Shown in pieces: positions 8,193-16,561 of a stretch of DNA of 31,826 bases. A program made the position numbers and the translations under genes. The stretch comes from Lachnospiraceae bacterium (GTDB lineage Bacteria > Bacillota > Clostridia > Lachnospirales > Lachnospiraceae), in assembly GCA_900770345.1 (NCBI GenBank), contig CAAGKF010000057.1, positions 1-31,826 on the forward strand, written 5' to 3'. The notes beneath the pieces are model-generated. The model was not told the origin of the DNA and made no database searches. It saw only the letters and a program-made list of their open reading frames with translations. Numbering within the stretch: position 1 is the first letter of the stretch; every line of letters begins with the position of its first letter.

Positions 8193-9149
8193 TTATGCCT
8201 TTGCACGACGCTTCACTTCCACATTATGCAGAAAAGAAACCAGCATCGGGCAAAGAATTGCCGTCACAATGATCGCTGCCGTAATCTGGGCAGTAGCAGC
8301 TTCCGAAACAGCTAAAAGCGTTGCGTCCACTGCAGCCACTGCAGCCGGAGTAGCAGCTGCATTACCTGCCGTGGTACCGATTGCCGCACCAACTTCCGGA
8401 TGATCCATCTTCAAAATTCGATATACCAGATAACCAGCAAGACCGCTGATCAGCGTACACGCTACACCCAAGAGGATACCAGGTCCCCCTGCCTTGAACA
8501 GATTCATAATATTCAGACCTGCTCCTAATGGAAATGCAAAGAAAGGAATCAGCATCGTAGCTCCAGGCTCACAGAATTTACGGATATCCTCATCCAGATT
8601 TCCGAGAATACAGCCAACGATAACAGGCACAATACATCCAATCAGAATCGACAGAGGAATCTTTGCAACCCCCGCCGCTCCGAGAGCTACCATGGTGAAA
8701 AACGGACCATCATTAATGGACAAAATGGATACGGCACCTACATCCGTGGCATCTCCGTACTCGCCAGCCAAAGAAGCATACAGACCACCATTAGAATTAG
8801 CAATGGCACCTACGATTGCCAGTGTAGACAATCCAAGAAAACCATTCTCTCCGAACAACGCACCGCAAATCAAACCAATCAAGATTCCGATCCCGACTTT
8901 TACAACTGTAATAATAACACCTTTGTAAACAGTAACGCCGGCACGCTTAAAGTTGATAGTCGTAGCATTGCAGAAAATGAACACTGCAAGAATTGGCATT
9001 GCACCGGATTTCCAAAGATATGTAGTAAATGTTCCGTCAAAAGAACTCCAGAGAATATTTCCAAAAAAAGTATTTACGATTGCTCCCAGCAGTAATGGAA
9101 CTACCATCAAACCACCGGGTATTTTTTTCACAATTTTTAAAATCTGCAT
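8193..9149 (-). CDS. kdgT: KdgT-family sugar-acid permease
   Basis: 318 residues, highly hydrophobic, about ten membrane segments. The opening MQILKIVKKIPGGLMVVPLL and the motifs FCNATTINFKRAG, GAIANSNGGLYASLAGEYGD and MLIPFFAFPLGAGLN are those of the 2-keto-3-deoxygluconate permease family, proton symporters for sugar acids. Within this operon the cargo is more likely a four-carbon acid sugar (threonate, erythronate) or another aldonate than 2-keto-3-deoxygluconate, because no KDG kinase or aldolase gene is present. It sits 35 bases after the glycerate kinase gene and is the only transporter of the cluster. Confidence 0.88.
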   Translation of the reverse strand: MQILKIVKKIPGGLMVVPLLLGAIVNTFFGNILWSSFDGTFTTYLWKSGAMPILAVFIFCNATTINFKRAGVTVYKGVIITVVKVGIGILIGLICGALFGENGFLGLSTLAIVGAIANSNGGLYASLAGEYGDATDVGAVSILSINDGPFFTMVALGAAGVAKIPLSILIGCIVPVIVGCILGNLDEDIRKFCEPGATMLIPFFAFPLGAGLNIMNLFKAGGPGILLGVACTLISGLAGYLVYRILKMDHPEVGAAIGTTAGNAAATPAAVAAVDATLLAVSEAATAQITAAIIVTAILCPMLVSFLHNVEVKRRAKA

Positions 9150-9184
9150 AATATTTTCCTCCTATATCACATTGGTTTCTGTAT

Positions 9185-10315
9185 TTATTTTGCCGCAAGA
9201 AGACGGATAATATTATCTGCCGTATAGGTCAGATTTTCCTCGCTGTGATAACGGCTAACGGAAAAATCCTGCGGCAAGCGATTGATCGGGAATACCGCTG
9301 TCACGCCTCTGTCATAAGCTTCAGCAATCTCAGCGTCATCTGCACCGCCCACAATCGCAATCACATTCTTTTCCTGTTTCTTTGCCCGCTCCGCGATCCC
9401 TATCACAACTTTCCCTCGCAAGCTCTGTGAATCCAGCTTTCCTTCCCCTGTCACAATGTAATCCGCATCGCGTATTATATCATTAAACTTTACGGTATCC
9501 AATACCGTCTGAATACCCATCTGCAACTTGGAACCAAAAAAAGCAATCATCCCCGCACCCATGGCTCCTGCCGCTCCGGTTCCCGGAATCTCGTTAATAT
9601 CCTGCCCTGTAGTATTTAGGATTACTTGGCTTAAATTCCGTATTCCTGCATCTAACTCCGCTACCATCGCTTCATCCGCACCTTTCTGCGGTCCGAAAAC
9701 ATGGGCAGCTCCAGATGGTCCGTACATAGGATTATCGATATCGCACATCGTAACAATCTCAATGCCGTCCAGCACTTTATTTCTTCCGCTTAAGTCAATA
9801 AAAGAAATGTCTGCAGTCGTCCCTCCAGTCGGAATAAATTCTTTTCCGTCTCTATCAAAGAATTTAACCCCTGCCGCAGCTGCAGCACCGCAACCTCCGT
9901 CATTGGTGCAGGAACCGCCCAAGCCTACAATGATTTTCTCAACGCCACTCTCTGCCGCAGCAACAATCAACTGCCCCACACCATATGTCGTTGTCAGCTT
10001 TGGGTTCTTCCGATTTTCCACCAGCGGAAGCCCCGCACAAGATGCCATCTCGATCACAGCAGTTCTTCCTTCATCTATCAGACCATAATATGACTCCATA
10101 TCTTCAAAATACGGATTTTTTACGATAACGGTTATTTTTTCTCCTCCTACTGCTGTAATAAAGGCATCTACCGAGCCTTCACCTCCATCTGCTACCGGAA
10201 TCGATACAATTTCACTTTGAGGAAAATAAGCTTCTACTCTCTCCTTCACAATATTGCAGATCTGCGTAGAACTTAAAGTCCCTTTAAACGAATCTGGAAT
10301 TAGAACAAACTTCAT
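9185..10315 (-). CDS. glxK: Glycerate kinase (GlxK/GarK family)
   Basis: 376 residues, normal family length. It phosphorylates D-glycerate, giving 2-phosphoglycerate in most bacterial GlxK/GarK enzymes, and delivers it to lower glycolysis. Visible signatures are the start MKFVLIPDSFKGTLSS, PVADGGEGSVDAF, GLGGSCTNDGGCGAAAA, GPSGAAHVFGPQKGA and the terminal region VTGEGKLDSQSLRGKV. The gene follows larA after six bases and precedes the permease by 35, so the three are co-transcribed. Its presence implies that glycerate is either an intermediate or a co-substrate of the pathway. Confidence 0.92.
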   Translation of the reverse strand: MKFVLIPDSFKGTLSSTQICNIVKERVEAYFPQSEIVSIPVADGGEGSVDAFITAVGGEKITVIVKNPYFEDMESYYGLIDEGRTAVIEMASCAGLPLVENRKNPKLTTTYGVGQLIVAAAESGVEKIIVGLGGSCTNDGGCGAAAAAGVKFFDRDGKEFIPTGGTTADISFIDLSGRNKVLDGIEIVTMCDIDNPMYGPSGAAHVFGPQKGADEAMVAELDAGIRNLSQVILNTTGQDINEIPGTGAAGAMGAGMIAFFGSKLQMGIQTVLDTVKFNDIIRDADYIVTGEGKLDSQSLRGKVVIGIAERAKKQEKNVIAIVGGADDAEIAEAYDRGVTAVFPINRLPQDFSVSRYHSEENLTYTADNIIRLLAAK

Positions 10316-10321
10316 TTACAT

Positions 10322-11599
10322 TTACTCCTTTACAATTACAGACACACCGTCCGGAATCACAGTTACCTGATAGTCTTCTTTATTTACGATAGATTTTGCC
10401 TTTTCCATCGCCTCCTCAATGCTGTGTGCCGGGATCATATGCAAATCCTCAACAAGCTGATCCTCACAAGAGGAAATGAAAATAACCGTAGCCTTCAAAA
10501 GCAACCGAGCGAATATTTGAGACTGCCACTGATCGATAATAGTTTCCTCCGGCCTTCTATCCAGAAATGTCTTCATCATCCGGTTTAAATCTTTCTCATC
10601 ACGAAAAGTCTCATGAAAATATTTTCCTCCGTGCCCATCTGCGGCTTTTGACAGCATAATAATAACGCCACCTTCTTTTACTGTAGCCTCCGCCGCTGTC
10701 ATACCCTTTACAGACTGATAAATATTCTGATCCAGCGGATAACCTCCATTGGTCGAAATTACGATATCTGCTGGAATTGCATCAACCTGACACTTGGAAG
10801 CCAAAAAATTTCGACCTACACGATGCGCTAAGTCGCAGTCACCGGATACCGCAAAAATAGGATCGTGGTTTGCATCAATCACCACATTCACAATAAAATC
10901 AAGTCTTGCCGCCCTTGCCGCATATAGCATATCGTTATGGATCGGATTTCCTTCAATCACGCCAGTTCTTGCATGGGGATCCGCGATAAATCCGGAATTA
11001 TGGTTATACATAACTGTTTCGCGGCTTGCAATACCTGGAAGTACACTCTTTCTGCCTCCCGAAAAACCGGCAAAAAAATGCGGTTCAATGAATCCTTCCG
11101 CAACCAACAGATCAGCTTCAGCCGCCAAACGATTGATGATGAGGTTTCCTCCGGATGGAAGTTTTCCCAAATATACCAGATTCTCCTTGTCATCACAATC
11201 GTGAACAATAATCTTTTCATTTTTCATGATTTCCGAACCAAACTTTGCCTCCAGTTCCTCTTTCGTCGTTGTCCTATGCAGCCCAGTGGAAATCAATATG
11301 GTGATATCTGCATCCGGATTACCCTTACGGATCTCTGCCAAAAGAAGAGGCATGATAATATGGCTGGGAACCGGTCTAGTGTGATCAGAAGAAATCACCA
11401 CAATTTTCTTTTTCCCTACTGCCATATCACACAATCTCGGTGTTCCGATAGGATGTTCCAGAGACTCCTGCACCAGCTCATTTCCACTCTTTGGAGCCTT
11501 ATAACTGTGAAGTTCCGATATCAGCACTCCCGCCAGGTGTTCCTCCTCAATCTTTGCAGTCAGCTTTTCCTTACCATAAGGCAATAAAAATTCTTTCAT
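10322..11599 (-). CDS. larA: LarA-family nickel-pincer racemase/epimerase
   Basis: 425 residues, the usual length of LarA. Every residue known to matter in Lactiplantibacillus plantarum lactate racemase is present at the same number: Asp72, Arg75, His108 (STGLHR), His174, Lys184 (which carries the nickel-pincer nucleotide), His200, Gln295 and Lys298. LarA homologues interconvert stereoisomers at the alpha carbon of various hydroxy acids, so the reaction here need not be lactate racemisation. In an operon for four-carbon acid sugars, C2 epimerisation of an aldonate or racemisation of glycerate is more likely (inference). The cofactor makers larB, larC and larE are not in the window and must be elsewhere. 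It starts 22 bases after the kinase gene. Confidence 0.9.
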   Translation of the reverse strand: MKEFLLPYGKEKLTAKIEEEHLAGVLISELHSYKAPKSGNELVQESLEHPIGTPRLCDMAVGKKKIVVISSDHTRPVPSHIIMPLLLAEIRKGNPDADITILISTGLHRTTTKEELEAKFGSEIMKNEKIIVHDCDDKENLVYLGKLPSGGNLIINRLAAEADLLVAEGFIEPHFFAGFSGGRKSVLPGIASRETVMYNHNSGFIADPHARTGVIEGNPIHNDMLYAARAARLDFIVNVVIDANHDPIFAVSGDCDLAHRVGRNFLASKCQVDAIPADIVISTNGGYPLDQNIYQSVKGMTAAEATVKEGGVIIMLSKAADGHGGKYFHETFRDEKDLNRMMKTFLDRRPEETIIDQWQSQIFARLLLKATVIFISSCEDQLVEDLHMIPAHSIEEAMEKAKSIVNKEDYQVTVIPDGVSVIVKE

Positions 11600-11621
11600 G
11601 TTCTTGTCCTCCTTGTCGATT

Positions 11622-12848
11622 TTATAATGATGCTTCTTTCAATTTTCTGATTGCAAACGTCACAGAATCCTTTTCTCCAAATGCACCAGCTTTTGTCACA
11701 ATTTTCATCCCCTCAAATCTTCCTCCTTTTACCCGCACCATAGGCATTCCAACCTGAATTTCAGAAAGCATCTCGGAACCATCCGCCCCTATATTCATTA
11801 AAACTCCGAGAGCCGTATCGCCACCTGTAAGAAATACTCCGGATACCTCCACCTCTTCCAGTATATCTGCTGCCATCTTTCCGACCACGGACCGCACATA
11901 ATTACCGACCTGAGACAAGCTCATACCACGCTTCTTTCCTGCCAGGGCCGAAAGCTCAATTTGATCTCGATTGTAAGCGGTATTTGTCAAAAGGACCGTA
12001 TCTTTTCCTCTCTTCAACGCCGACACAGCTTGATGACGGAACTCCTCAACACTCCTTTGTCCTGCCAGAAGCTCATGAACCGGAATCTGAACCATTGTAT
12101 AGCCGTTCTCCTCACAATAGCGCATCTGCTCATTTGTCACGGAACTAATGCTAGCAACCACAGCCAGCACCGGCTGCACAGGACTTTCAATCTCCATCAG
12201 ATTATCTACAAGCCCGGCTGTACCGATGTAAAGTGTTTTGCCCGTCCGCTCTTTTGCAGCATGGATAATCCGAATCAGATCTTCATTTGTTTCTGCATCA
12301 CACACAAAAATCCTTCCATCCAAAAGATGAAAATCTGTCGATCTTACATCTGCCAGATATTTTCGATTTATCGTCTCCTGATAAACCTGGGACAGAATCC
12401 TGTCGAGATGATCCTCCTTCACTGGATTTTTCGGATCCTTTGCAAGCTCAGTCTGGCATATCTCTTCTCCATGAAGACGCTGTACCCCATCTACCGTAGT
12501 TCGCCCCATGTTCGGGAAGGCTGGAGCAAATACAATCAGATCCGGATGATACGCTTCATCTACCGCCCAAACCTCCTGTGCGATATTGCCGCGCATCGTA
12601 GAATCCACTTTTTTGATTATATTCCGAAAACCGGCAAAATCCACTCCTTTAAGTGTCTGAGCAACAATCTCGTAAGCATGGTCCGAATGTGCAGTTCTGG
12701 ATTCTGTATCTACTACCACGGATTTCTGCCAGTCAAATGTTTTTCCAGCAAACAAAACCTCCGTCGGATATCCTCGTCTGCACAGTTGAACTCCGGTATC
12801 ATTGGCGCCAGTAAAGTCATCTGCAATAATAAAATAGCGCCCCTTCAT
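11622..12848 (-). CDS. dtnK: DUF1537 four-carbon acid sugar kinase (DtnK/OtnK)
   Basis: 408 residues, full length. The N-terminal domain begins YFIIADDFTGANDTGVQLCR, the DUF1537 signature. The C-terminal nucleotide-binding domain contains GVFLTGGDTALGVLMNIG. Characterised members phosphorylate D-threonate, D-erythronate or 3-oxo-tetronates on O4, and the product is oxidised by a PdxA2-type enzyme, which is encoded four genes downstream here. D-threonate kinase (DtnK) is the most likely specificity because the partner is PdxA2; D-erythronate cannot be excluded. The start ATG follows GGAGGTGAGG. It is the first gene of the operon, divergent from the PrpR-like regulator, with a good promoter and candidate operators in the 140-base gap. 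Confidence 0.87.
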   Translation of the reverse strand: MKGRYFIIADDFTGANDTGVQLCRRGYPTEVLFAGKTFDWQKSVVVDTESRTAHSDHAYEIVAQTLKGVDFAGFRNIIKKVDSTMRGNIAQEVWAVDEAYHPDLIVFAPAFPNMGRTTVDGVQRLHGEEICQTELAKDPKNPVKEDHLDRILSQVYQETINRKYLADVRSTDFHLLDGRIFVCDAETNEDLIRIIHAAKERTGKTLYIGTAGLVDNLMEIESPVQPVLAVVASISSVTNEQMRYCEENGYTMVQIPVHELLAGQRSVEEFRHQAVSALKRGKDTVLLTNTAYNRDQIELSALAGKKRGMSLSQVGNYVRSVVGKMAADILEEVEVSGVFLTGGDTALGVLMNIGADGSEMLSEIQVGMPMVRVKGGRFEGMKIVTKAGAFGEKDSVTFAIRKLKEASL

Positions 12849-12910
12849 GTCCTCACCTCCAGTTGTTTATTTTTGAAACACTTTTCTTTTTTTATACTTT
12901 AATATGTTTC

Positions 12911-12939
12911 ATTTTATTCGTTTTCTCTTCCATTTTCAA
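12911..12939 (-). promoter_or_regulatory. Promoter of the sugar-acid operon
   Basis: On the minus strand the -35 box TTGAAA (12939-12934) and the -10 box TAAAAT (12916-12911) are separated by exactly 17 bases. They predict a start near 12904 and a leader of about 55 bases before dtnK. This is a vegetative-type promoter; no GG-N10-GC sigma-54 element is visible in the gap. Confidence 0.7.
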
Positions 12940-12950
12940 CCTTTTCGTTG

Positions 12951-12956
12951 TATAAT
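12951..12956 (+). promoter_or_regulatory. -10 box of the PrpR-like regulator gene
   Basis: A perfect TATAAT stands about 30 bases ahead of the regulator ATG. The -35 match at the expected distance (TTCCAT, 12928-12933) is weak. The gene has a strong AGGAGG site at 12978-12983, and a TGAAACA element lies just downstream of the -10 box. Confidence 0.5.
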
Positions 12957-12988
12957 ATGATTAATTTTGAAACATTCAGGAGGTTTTT

Positions 12989-14803
12989 ATGAATAAAAAA
13001 GCAAAAATTCTCGGAATTGCGCCTTATCAGGGATTAGCCACTCTCATGAACCAATGCGCACACCAGCACCCTGAAATTGAATTGACCGTCATGTTTGGCA
13101 ATATGGAAAATGGCCTAAAGTTAGCAATTAAATATTACAAGGATTACGACATTATTATTTCCCGTGCAAATACTGCCAGTTTGATCTCTAAAACCATCAC
13201 CAAACCAGTCATCGATATAGGTATCGATTATTACGATATCCTTCGTTGTATTAAAATAGCAGAACGGACAAAAACAAAATTTGCGGTTCTTGGATTTCAC
13301 TCCCTTACTAAGCTGGTACGGACACTTTGCGACCTCTTGAACACTTCTATCGACATCTTTTCTATCACCACCATGTCCGAAGCCGCTACCCTACTGGATA
13401 AAATGAAGGATCTTGGCTATAAGACCGTCATTTGTGACGCTATGCCGTATGAACACGCCAAGCTGATCGGTATCACTCCAATCCTGCTTACTTCCAGCGT
13501 CGACAGCATCAATCTGGCGCTCAACAAAGCAGTCATCACTTGGCACAATCATCACGAACTTCTTAATACCATCTCTCTGATGCAACAAATGCTCTCCTAT
13601 AGTTCCGCCTATTACATGGTTTTCCAACCTAACGGCGAGTGCATTTACACAACGTTACCAGAAAATCTAACCTCACCTTTTGAGAAAAAGTTTAAAGAAA
13701 GCCTAGAAAAATATCGCGAACGCGAAACAGGATTCTTTTTTATGACCATAGAAAACCAAATGTACTCTATCCAATTCCATCTCTCCGACAACACCGACAT
13801 TCCTTATTCCATATTCTGCGTCTCTCCATCTTGCATACCACTAGCACATTCCAAATACGGAATCCAGGTCATGGATAAGCAGATGGCGGAACACAGCTTC
13901 CTAGAAAGCTTATACAGCGGAACACAGGTAGGACGCGAAATCCTGCTAAAAACGGGAGAAAACGACAATATTAATTCCAGCCTTATGATTACTGGAGAAG
14001 TCGGAACTGGCAAAGACCGCGTTGCCCACATTTTCTATGCCCGTAGCCCCCTTTGCAACGCTCCCATGTATGTTGTCAATTGTGCCATGCTCAATGACAA
14101 AAGCTGGAACTTTATTACCAATCACCACAACTCCCCATTTACAGATAACGGCAATACCATCTACATTGCTAATTTGGATACCCTCTCAGCACAACGCCAA
14201 AAACAGCTTTTGTCAATCATTTTGGACACGAATGTACATATCCGCAACCGACTGATGTTCTCCTGTACTCACCCCGCTGACAAAAAGCTACCTCATGTAG
14301 CATTTGAATACACCAATACCCTAGGCTGCATCCTTATCCCTGTACAAGCGCTGCGAGAAGAAAAAGAAGACATCGCATCTGCCGCAAGCCTTTACTTGAA
14401 CATGCTTAACCAGACCACCGGAAAACCCATCGTCGGTCTGGACGACGATGCCGTAGAACTGCTTCGCTCTTACGATTTTCCCCATAACCGCACGCAGTTG
14501 AAACGTATTCTGAAGGAAGCCGCATTCATTACATCTTCTTCTTATATATCCAGCAGCACCATCGCAGAAATTCTGCGTCAAGAATGTAAAATCTTCAAGG
14601 CTTCCTCTATTTCCTGCTTTCCTTCCCACGAGGAAGCAAAAACCGAAGCAACCACGCCCCCTTTGAATCTAGAACAAAGTCTGAATGACATTAATCGAGA
14701 TATTATCCGGATTGTCCTACAAAAATGTAATAACAACCAGTCCGCAACTGCCAAAAAACTGGGGATCAGCCGGACAACCCTGTGGCGTTACCTGAACCAA
14801 TAA
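12989..14803 (+). CDS. PrpR-like transcriptional regulator with degenerate AAA+ domain
   Basis: 604 residues in three parts. Residues 1-190 form a PrpR_N-type sensor domain (GIAPYQGLATLM, NTASLISKTITKPVIDI). A central AAA+ module follows, with Walker A GEVGTGK at 336-342. The C-terminal Fis-type helix-turn-helix occupies about 558-604 (NNQSATAKKLGISRTTLWRYL). The AAA+ part is unlike that of true sigma-54 activators: the GAFTGA contact loop is missing, and the Walker B Asp-Glu is replaced by Ala394-Asn395 in NTIYIANLD. It therefore probably acts on a sigma-70-type promoter as repressor or activator, with the N-terminal domain sensing a pathway acid. It diverges from the sugar-acid operon. The gene is visibly more AT-rich than the trp genes. 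Confidence 0.85.
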   Translation: MNKKAKILGIAPYQGLATLMNQCAHQHPEIELTVMFGNMENGLKLAIKYYKDYDIIISRANTASLISKTITKPVIDIGIDYYDILRCIKIAERTKTKFAVLGFHSLTKLVRTLCDLLNTSIDIFSITTMSEAATLLDKMKDLGYKTVICDAMPYEHAKLIGITPILLTSSVDSINLALNKAVITWHNHHELLNTISLMQQMLSYSSAYYMVFQPNGECIYTTLPENLTSPFEKKFKESLEKYRERETGFFFMTIENQMYSIQFHLSDNTDIPYSIFCVSPSCIPLAHSKYGIQVMDKQMAEHSFLESLYSGTQVGREILLKTGENDNINSSLMITGEVGTGKDRVAHIFYARSPLCNAPMYVVNCAMLNDKSWNFITNHHNSPFTDNGNTIYIANLDTLSAQRQKQLLSIILDTNVHIRNRLMFSCTHPADKKLPHVAFEYTNTLGCILIPVQALREEKEDIASAASLYLNMLNQTTGKPIVGLDDDAVELLRSYDFPHNRTQLKRILKEAAFITSSSYISSSTIAEILRQECKIFKASSISCFPSHEEAKTEATTPPLNLEQSLNDINRDIIRIVLQKCNNNQSATAKKLGISRTTLWRYLNQ

Positions 14804-14862
14804 ACATTTAAAAAAACAGTATCTATTCAGCACACCGTTTAGGAGGATAAAAAACAATCCTT

Positions 14863-15321
14863 ATGCTCAGTATTTATGAGTTTGAGTGTGAGAAGCCAGA
14901 TGTAGAGAAAGGTAAGGAATCTCTGAGTTATTATCACTATCATAAGTTCGATAAGAAGTATGATGAACTTATCGAACAGGCCAGAAAGGAAAATCCGCTT
15001 CCTGAAATCACGGAGAAAAAGCGCGGACGGAAGAAAAAAGGAAAAATTCTTGCTTTGTTAGAACGCCTTGCGAATTACAAGTCCTCAGTCTGCCTTTTTA
15101 TCCATAACTTCATGGTTCCGTTTGATAATAACTAGGCGGAACGTAATTTACGGATGATAAAGGTCAAAACGAAAGTTTCTGGCTGCTTCCGAACTGAAGA
15201 AGGTGCCAGAGATTATCTAAAAATCATGTCCTATGTTGGTACGGCACATAAACAGGGGTACAATGCTTACGAAGCAATTAAAAATGCAATTTCAGATCAC
15301 CCTGATTTCATTTTTAAATAA
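14863..15321 (+). pseudogene. IS66-family transposase remnant with in-frame stop
   Basis: The frame codes the C-terminal part of an IS66 transposase: YHKFDKKYDELIEQARKENPLP, then ILALLERLANYKSSVCLF, then VPFDNN, and after a TAG at 15133-15135 AERNLRMIKVKTKVSGCFRT and ARDYLKIMSYVGTAHKQGYN to the TAA at 15319-15321. The TAG sits where IS66 proteins have Gln in the conserved NNQAER motif, so one C-to-T change explains it. The N-terminal two thirds, including the first catalytic Asp residues, are gone. It lies 59 bases after the regulator stop, marking one edge of the sugar-acid cassette. Confidence 0.9.
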
Positions 15322-15609
15322 GGGTGGTTCTGAATAGTTACAATTTACGAAGAAAATGACCAAAAGCCTGAAAAACAGCTTTTGGCCATTTAAATTTCAG
15401 CAGCAAATACCAATGTCCATATACTTAAATTATTGACATCGTCATTGCAACCAATGTCATTAAGTTAAGATGACTAATCAAAGATGGAGCATATCACATT
15501 GCAACAGCCCCTTTTTTCCGCAATTCCCGTCTGTGTTCTCTTTTCCGGCTGCAGGCCCAGAAGCTACTCCCAGTCAGCCGGGAATCCGGATCTCCTTAAA
15601 GAAAACGGA
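15322..15609. other. Intergenic stretch with one hairpin
   Basis: No gene is supported here. A perfect-looking stem, ATGACCAAAAGC (15356-15367) with GCTTTTGGCCAT (15378-15389, one mismatch), is followed by only a few T residues and could be a weak terminator for the IS66 remnant. The remainder, towards the minus-strand gene ending at 15610, shows no recognisable element or clear IS terminal repeat. Confidence 0.45.
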
Positions 15610-16029
15610 TCATCTTTCTCCCCCTGCACTCTTATTGGGAGGCATGCAGAGGTAGACCTTATCGAACCGTATTTCCTTTAAGCATCCCTGTTCTGCTCCC
15701 ACATAATCGCCCATATAAAAGCCGCCATCCTCTCCCAGCTCAAAGATCCTATCCCATTCCTTCTCAGGGCATTCGATCCCATCCACCAGAATACGGACAC
15801 CTTTGCTCTTATATCGTCTCAAGCCGTCCAGATATGTTCTCTGAAGCTTCTTATGATCGCAGTATTCCTTGCTTTTCATTCTGATATCCTCCCACATTGA
15901 ACCGGACACAGCTCCCCCAAGGAGGCATATCGTGACATATTTTTCCAGGCAAACTGTTTCCGTTCTCTTTTTCTCACTGTAAAATCTTCTCAAACCACTC
16001 CATTGTCTTTCTGTCAACTGAAAACGCAT
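15610..16029 (-). CDS. Unrecognised small protein, last gene of the kinase/P-loop locus
   Basis: 139 residues from an ATG inside the preceding gene (56-base overlap); a TTG twelve codons further would reduce the overlap to about 20 bases. I do not recognise the family. It is soluble, mixed alpha/beta in composition, with a basic first half (KSKEYCDHKKLQRTYLDGL) and an acidic, glycine-rich second half (FELGEDGGFYMGDYVGAE). The sequence looks like a genuine protein, and the overlap implies translation coupled to the P-loop protein upstream, so it is probably a partner of that protein and of the kinase. No signal peptide, membrane segment or catalytic motif is visible. Confidence 0.65.
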   Translation of the reverse strand: MRFQLTERQWSGLRRFYSEKKRTETVCLEKYVTICLLGGAVSGSMWEDIRMKSKEYCDHKKLQRTYLDGLRRYKSKGVRILVDGIECPEKEWDRIFELGEDGGFYMGDYVGAEQGCLKEIRFDKVYLCMPPNKSAGGER

Positions 16030-16561
16030 CCACTGAAAGAGGAATCCTTCTCAGCGGGATCCGAAACCGGCGTTCAATTTCCCTTCTCGTGTCCTCACTG
16101 CCGAAAGCAGCCGTATAAACCCACCCCTTCTGCCGTTTCTCCTCCCCCGAAAGCAATTCCAGAAATGCTTCCAGTTTCCATTCCGACAAAGATGCCGTCA
16201 CAACATTGATTCCGCACCGCAGCCATTCGGTCCGGATCTGCTGCCGCATCTCCCCAAAATCTATCACGATGTCCTCATAGCCCAGACCCATACAGCGGGT
16301 CAGGACCCCGGCATTTCCCCGATGATAGTAATCCACCTCCAACAGGCGGAATCCCTCTTCTAGATCTGTATCCTCCTTCCGTTTCCGGCAGCCTTTCAGC
16401 ATATGCTCCACCGGCCAAAGATCCATGCGGCCGCTCCACTGAATCAGAGCCGTATTTCTCTGCCTGCAGCTTGCCAGATAATTAGCGGTTAATATGCTCA
16501 GATGAGTAGTCCCTGTTCCCCTGCCAGCCCCTACGATCCCGATAAGCCTGCTTTTCTCCAT
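15974..16561 (-). CDS. Lysine-less P-loop (MinD/TadZ-like) protein
   Basis: 195 residues. The start LIGIVGAGRGTGTTHLSILTA places a deviant Walker A loop right after the first beta strand, as in MinD/ParA/TadZ proteins. The loop lacks both signature lysines (RGTGTTH aligns with KGGVGKTT as R and T), as in several CpaE/TadZ-type members. IVIDFGEMRQQ resembles the switch II/Walker B strand. At 195 residues it is short for the class. It may bind nucleotide weakly or act only as a scaffold. The gene overlaps the kinase gene by 31 bases and the next gene by 56, a tightly coupled three-gene unit. Its P-loop resembles the one in the C-terminal half of the kinase, suggesting duplication. Confidence 0.7.
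   Translation of the reverse strand: MEKSRLIGIVGAGRGTGTTHLSILTANYLASCRQRNTALIQWSGRMDLWPVEHMLKGCRKRKEDTDLEEGFRLLEVDYYHRGNAGVLTRCMGLGYEDIVIDFGEMRQQIRTEWLRCGINVVTASLSEWKLEAFLELLSGEEKRQKGWVYTAAFGSEDTRREIERRFRIPLRRIPLSVDAFSVDRKTMEWFEKILQ

Larger units (their letters stand above)
12874..12974. promoter_or_regulatory. Three TGAAACA operator-like elements in the divergent promoter region
   Basis: TGAAACA occurs at 12874-12880 and 12968-12974, and its complement TGTTTCA at 12905-12911. All are embedded in similar AT-rich flanks (TTTTGAAACAYT). The middle copy abuts and overlaps the operon -10 box; the third lies between the regulator -10 box and its ribosome binding site. This layout fits binding by the adjacent PrpR-like protein for control of both transcripts. 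The binding partner is inference. Confidence 0.55.

Noticed and set aside
12849..12988. Sigma-54 promoter, expected beside a PrpR-type protein
   Set aside because: No GG-N10-GC element is present, while a good TTGAAA-17-TAAAAT promoter is.
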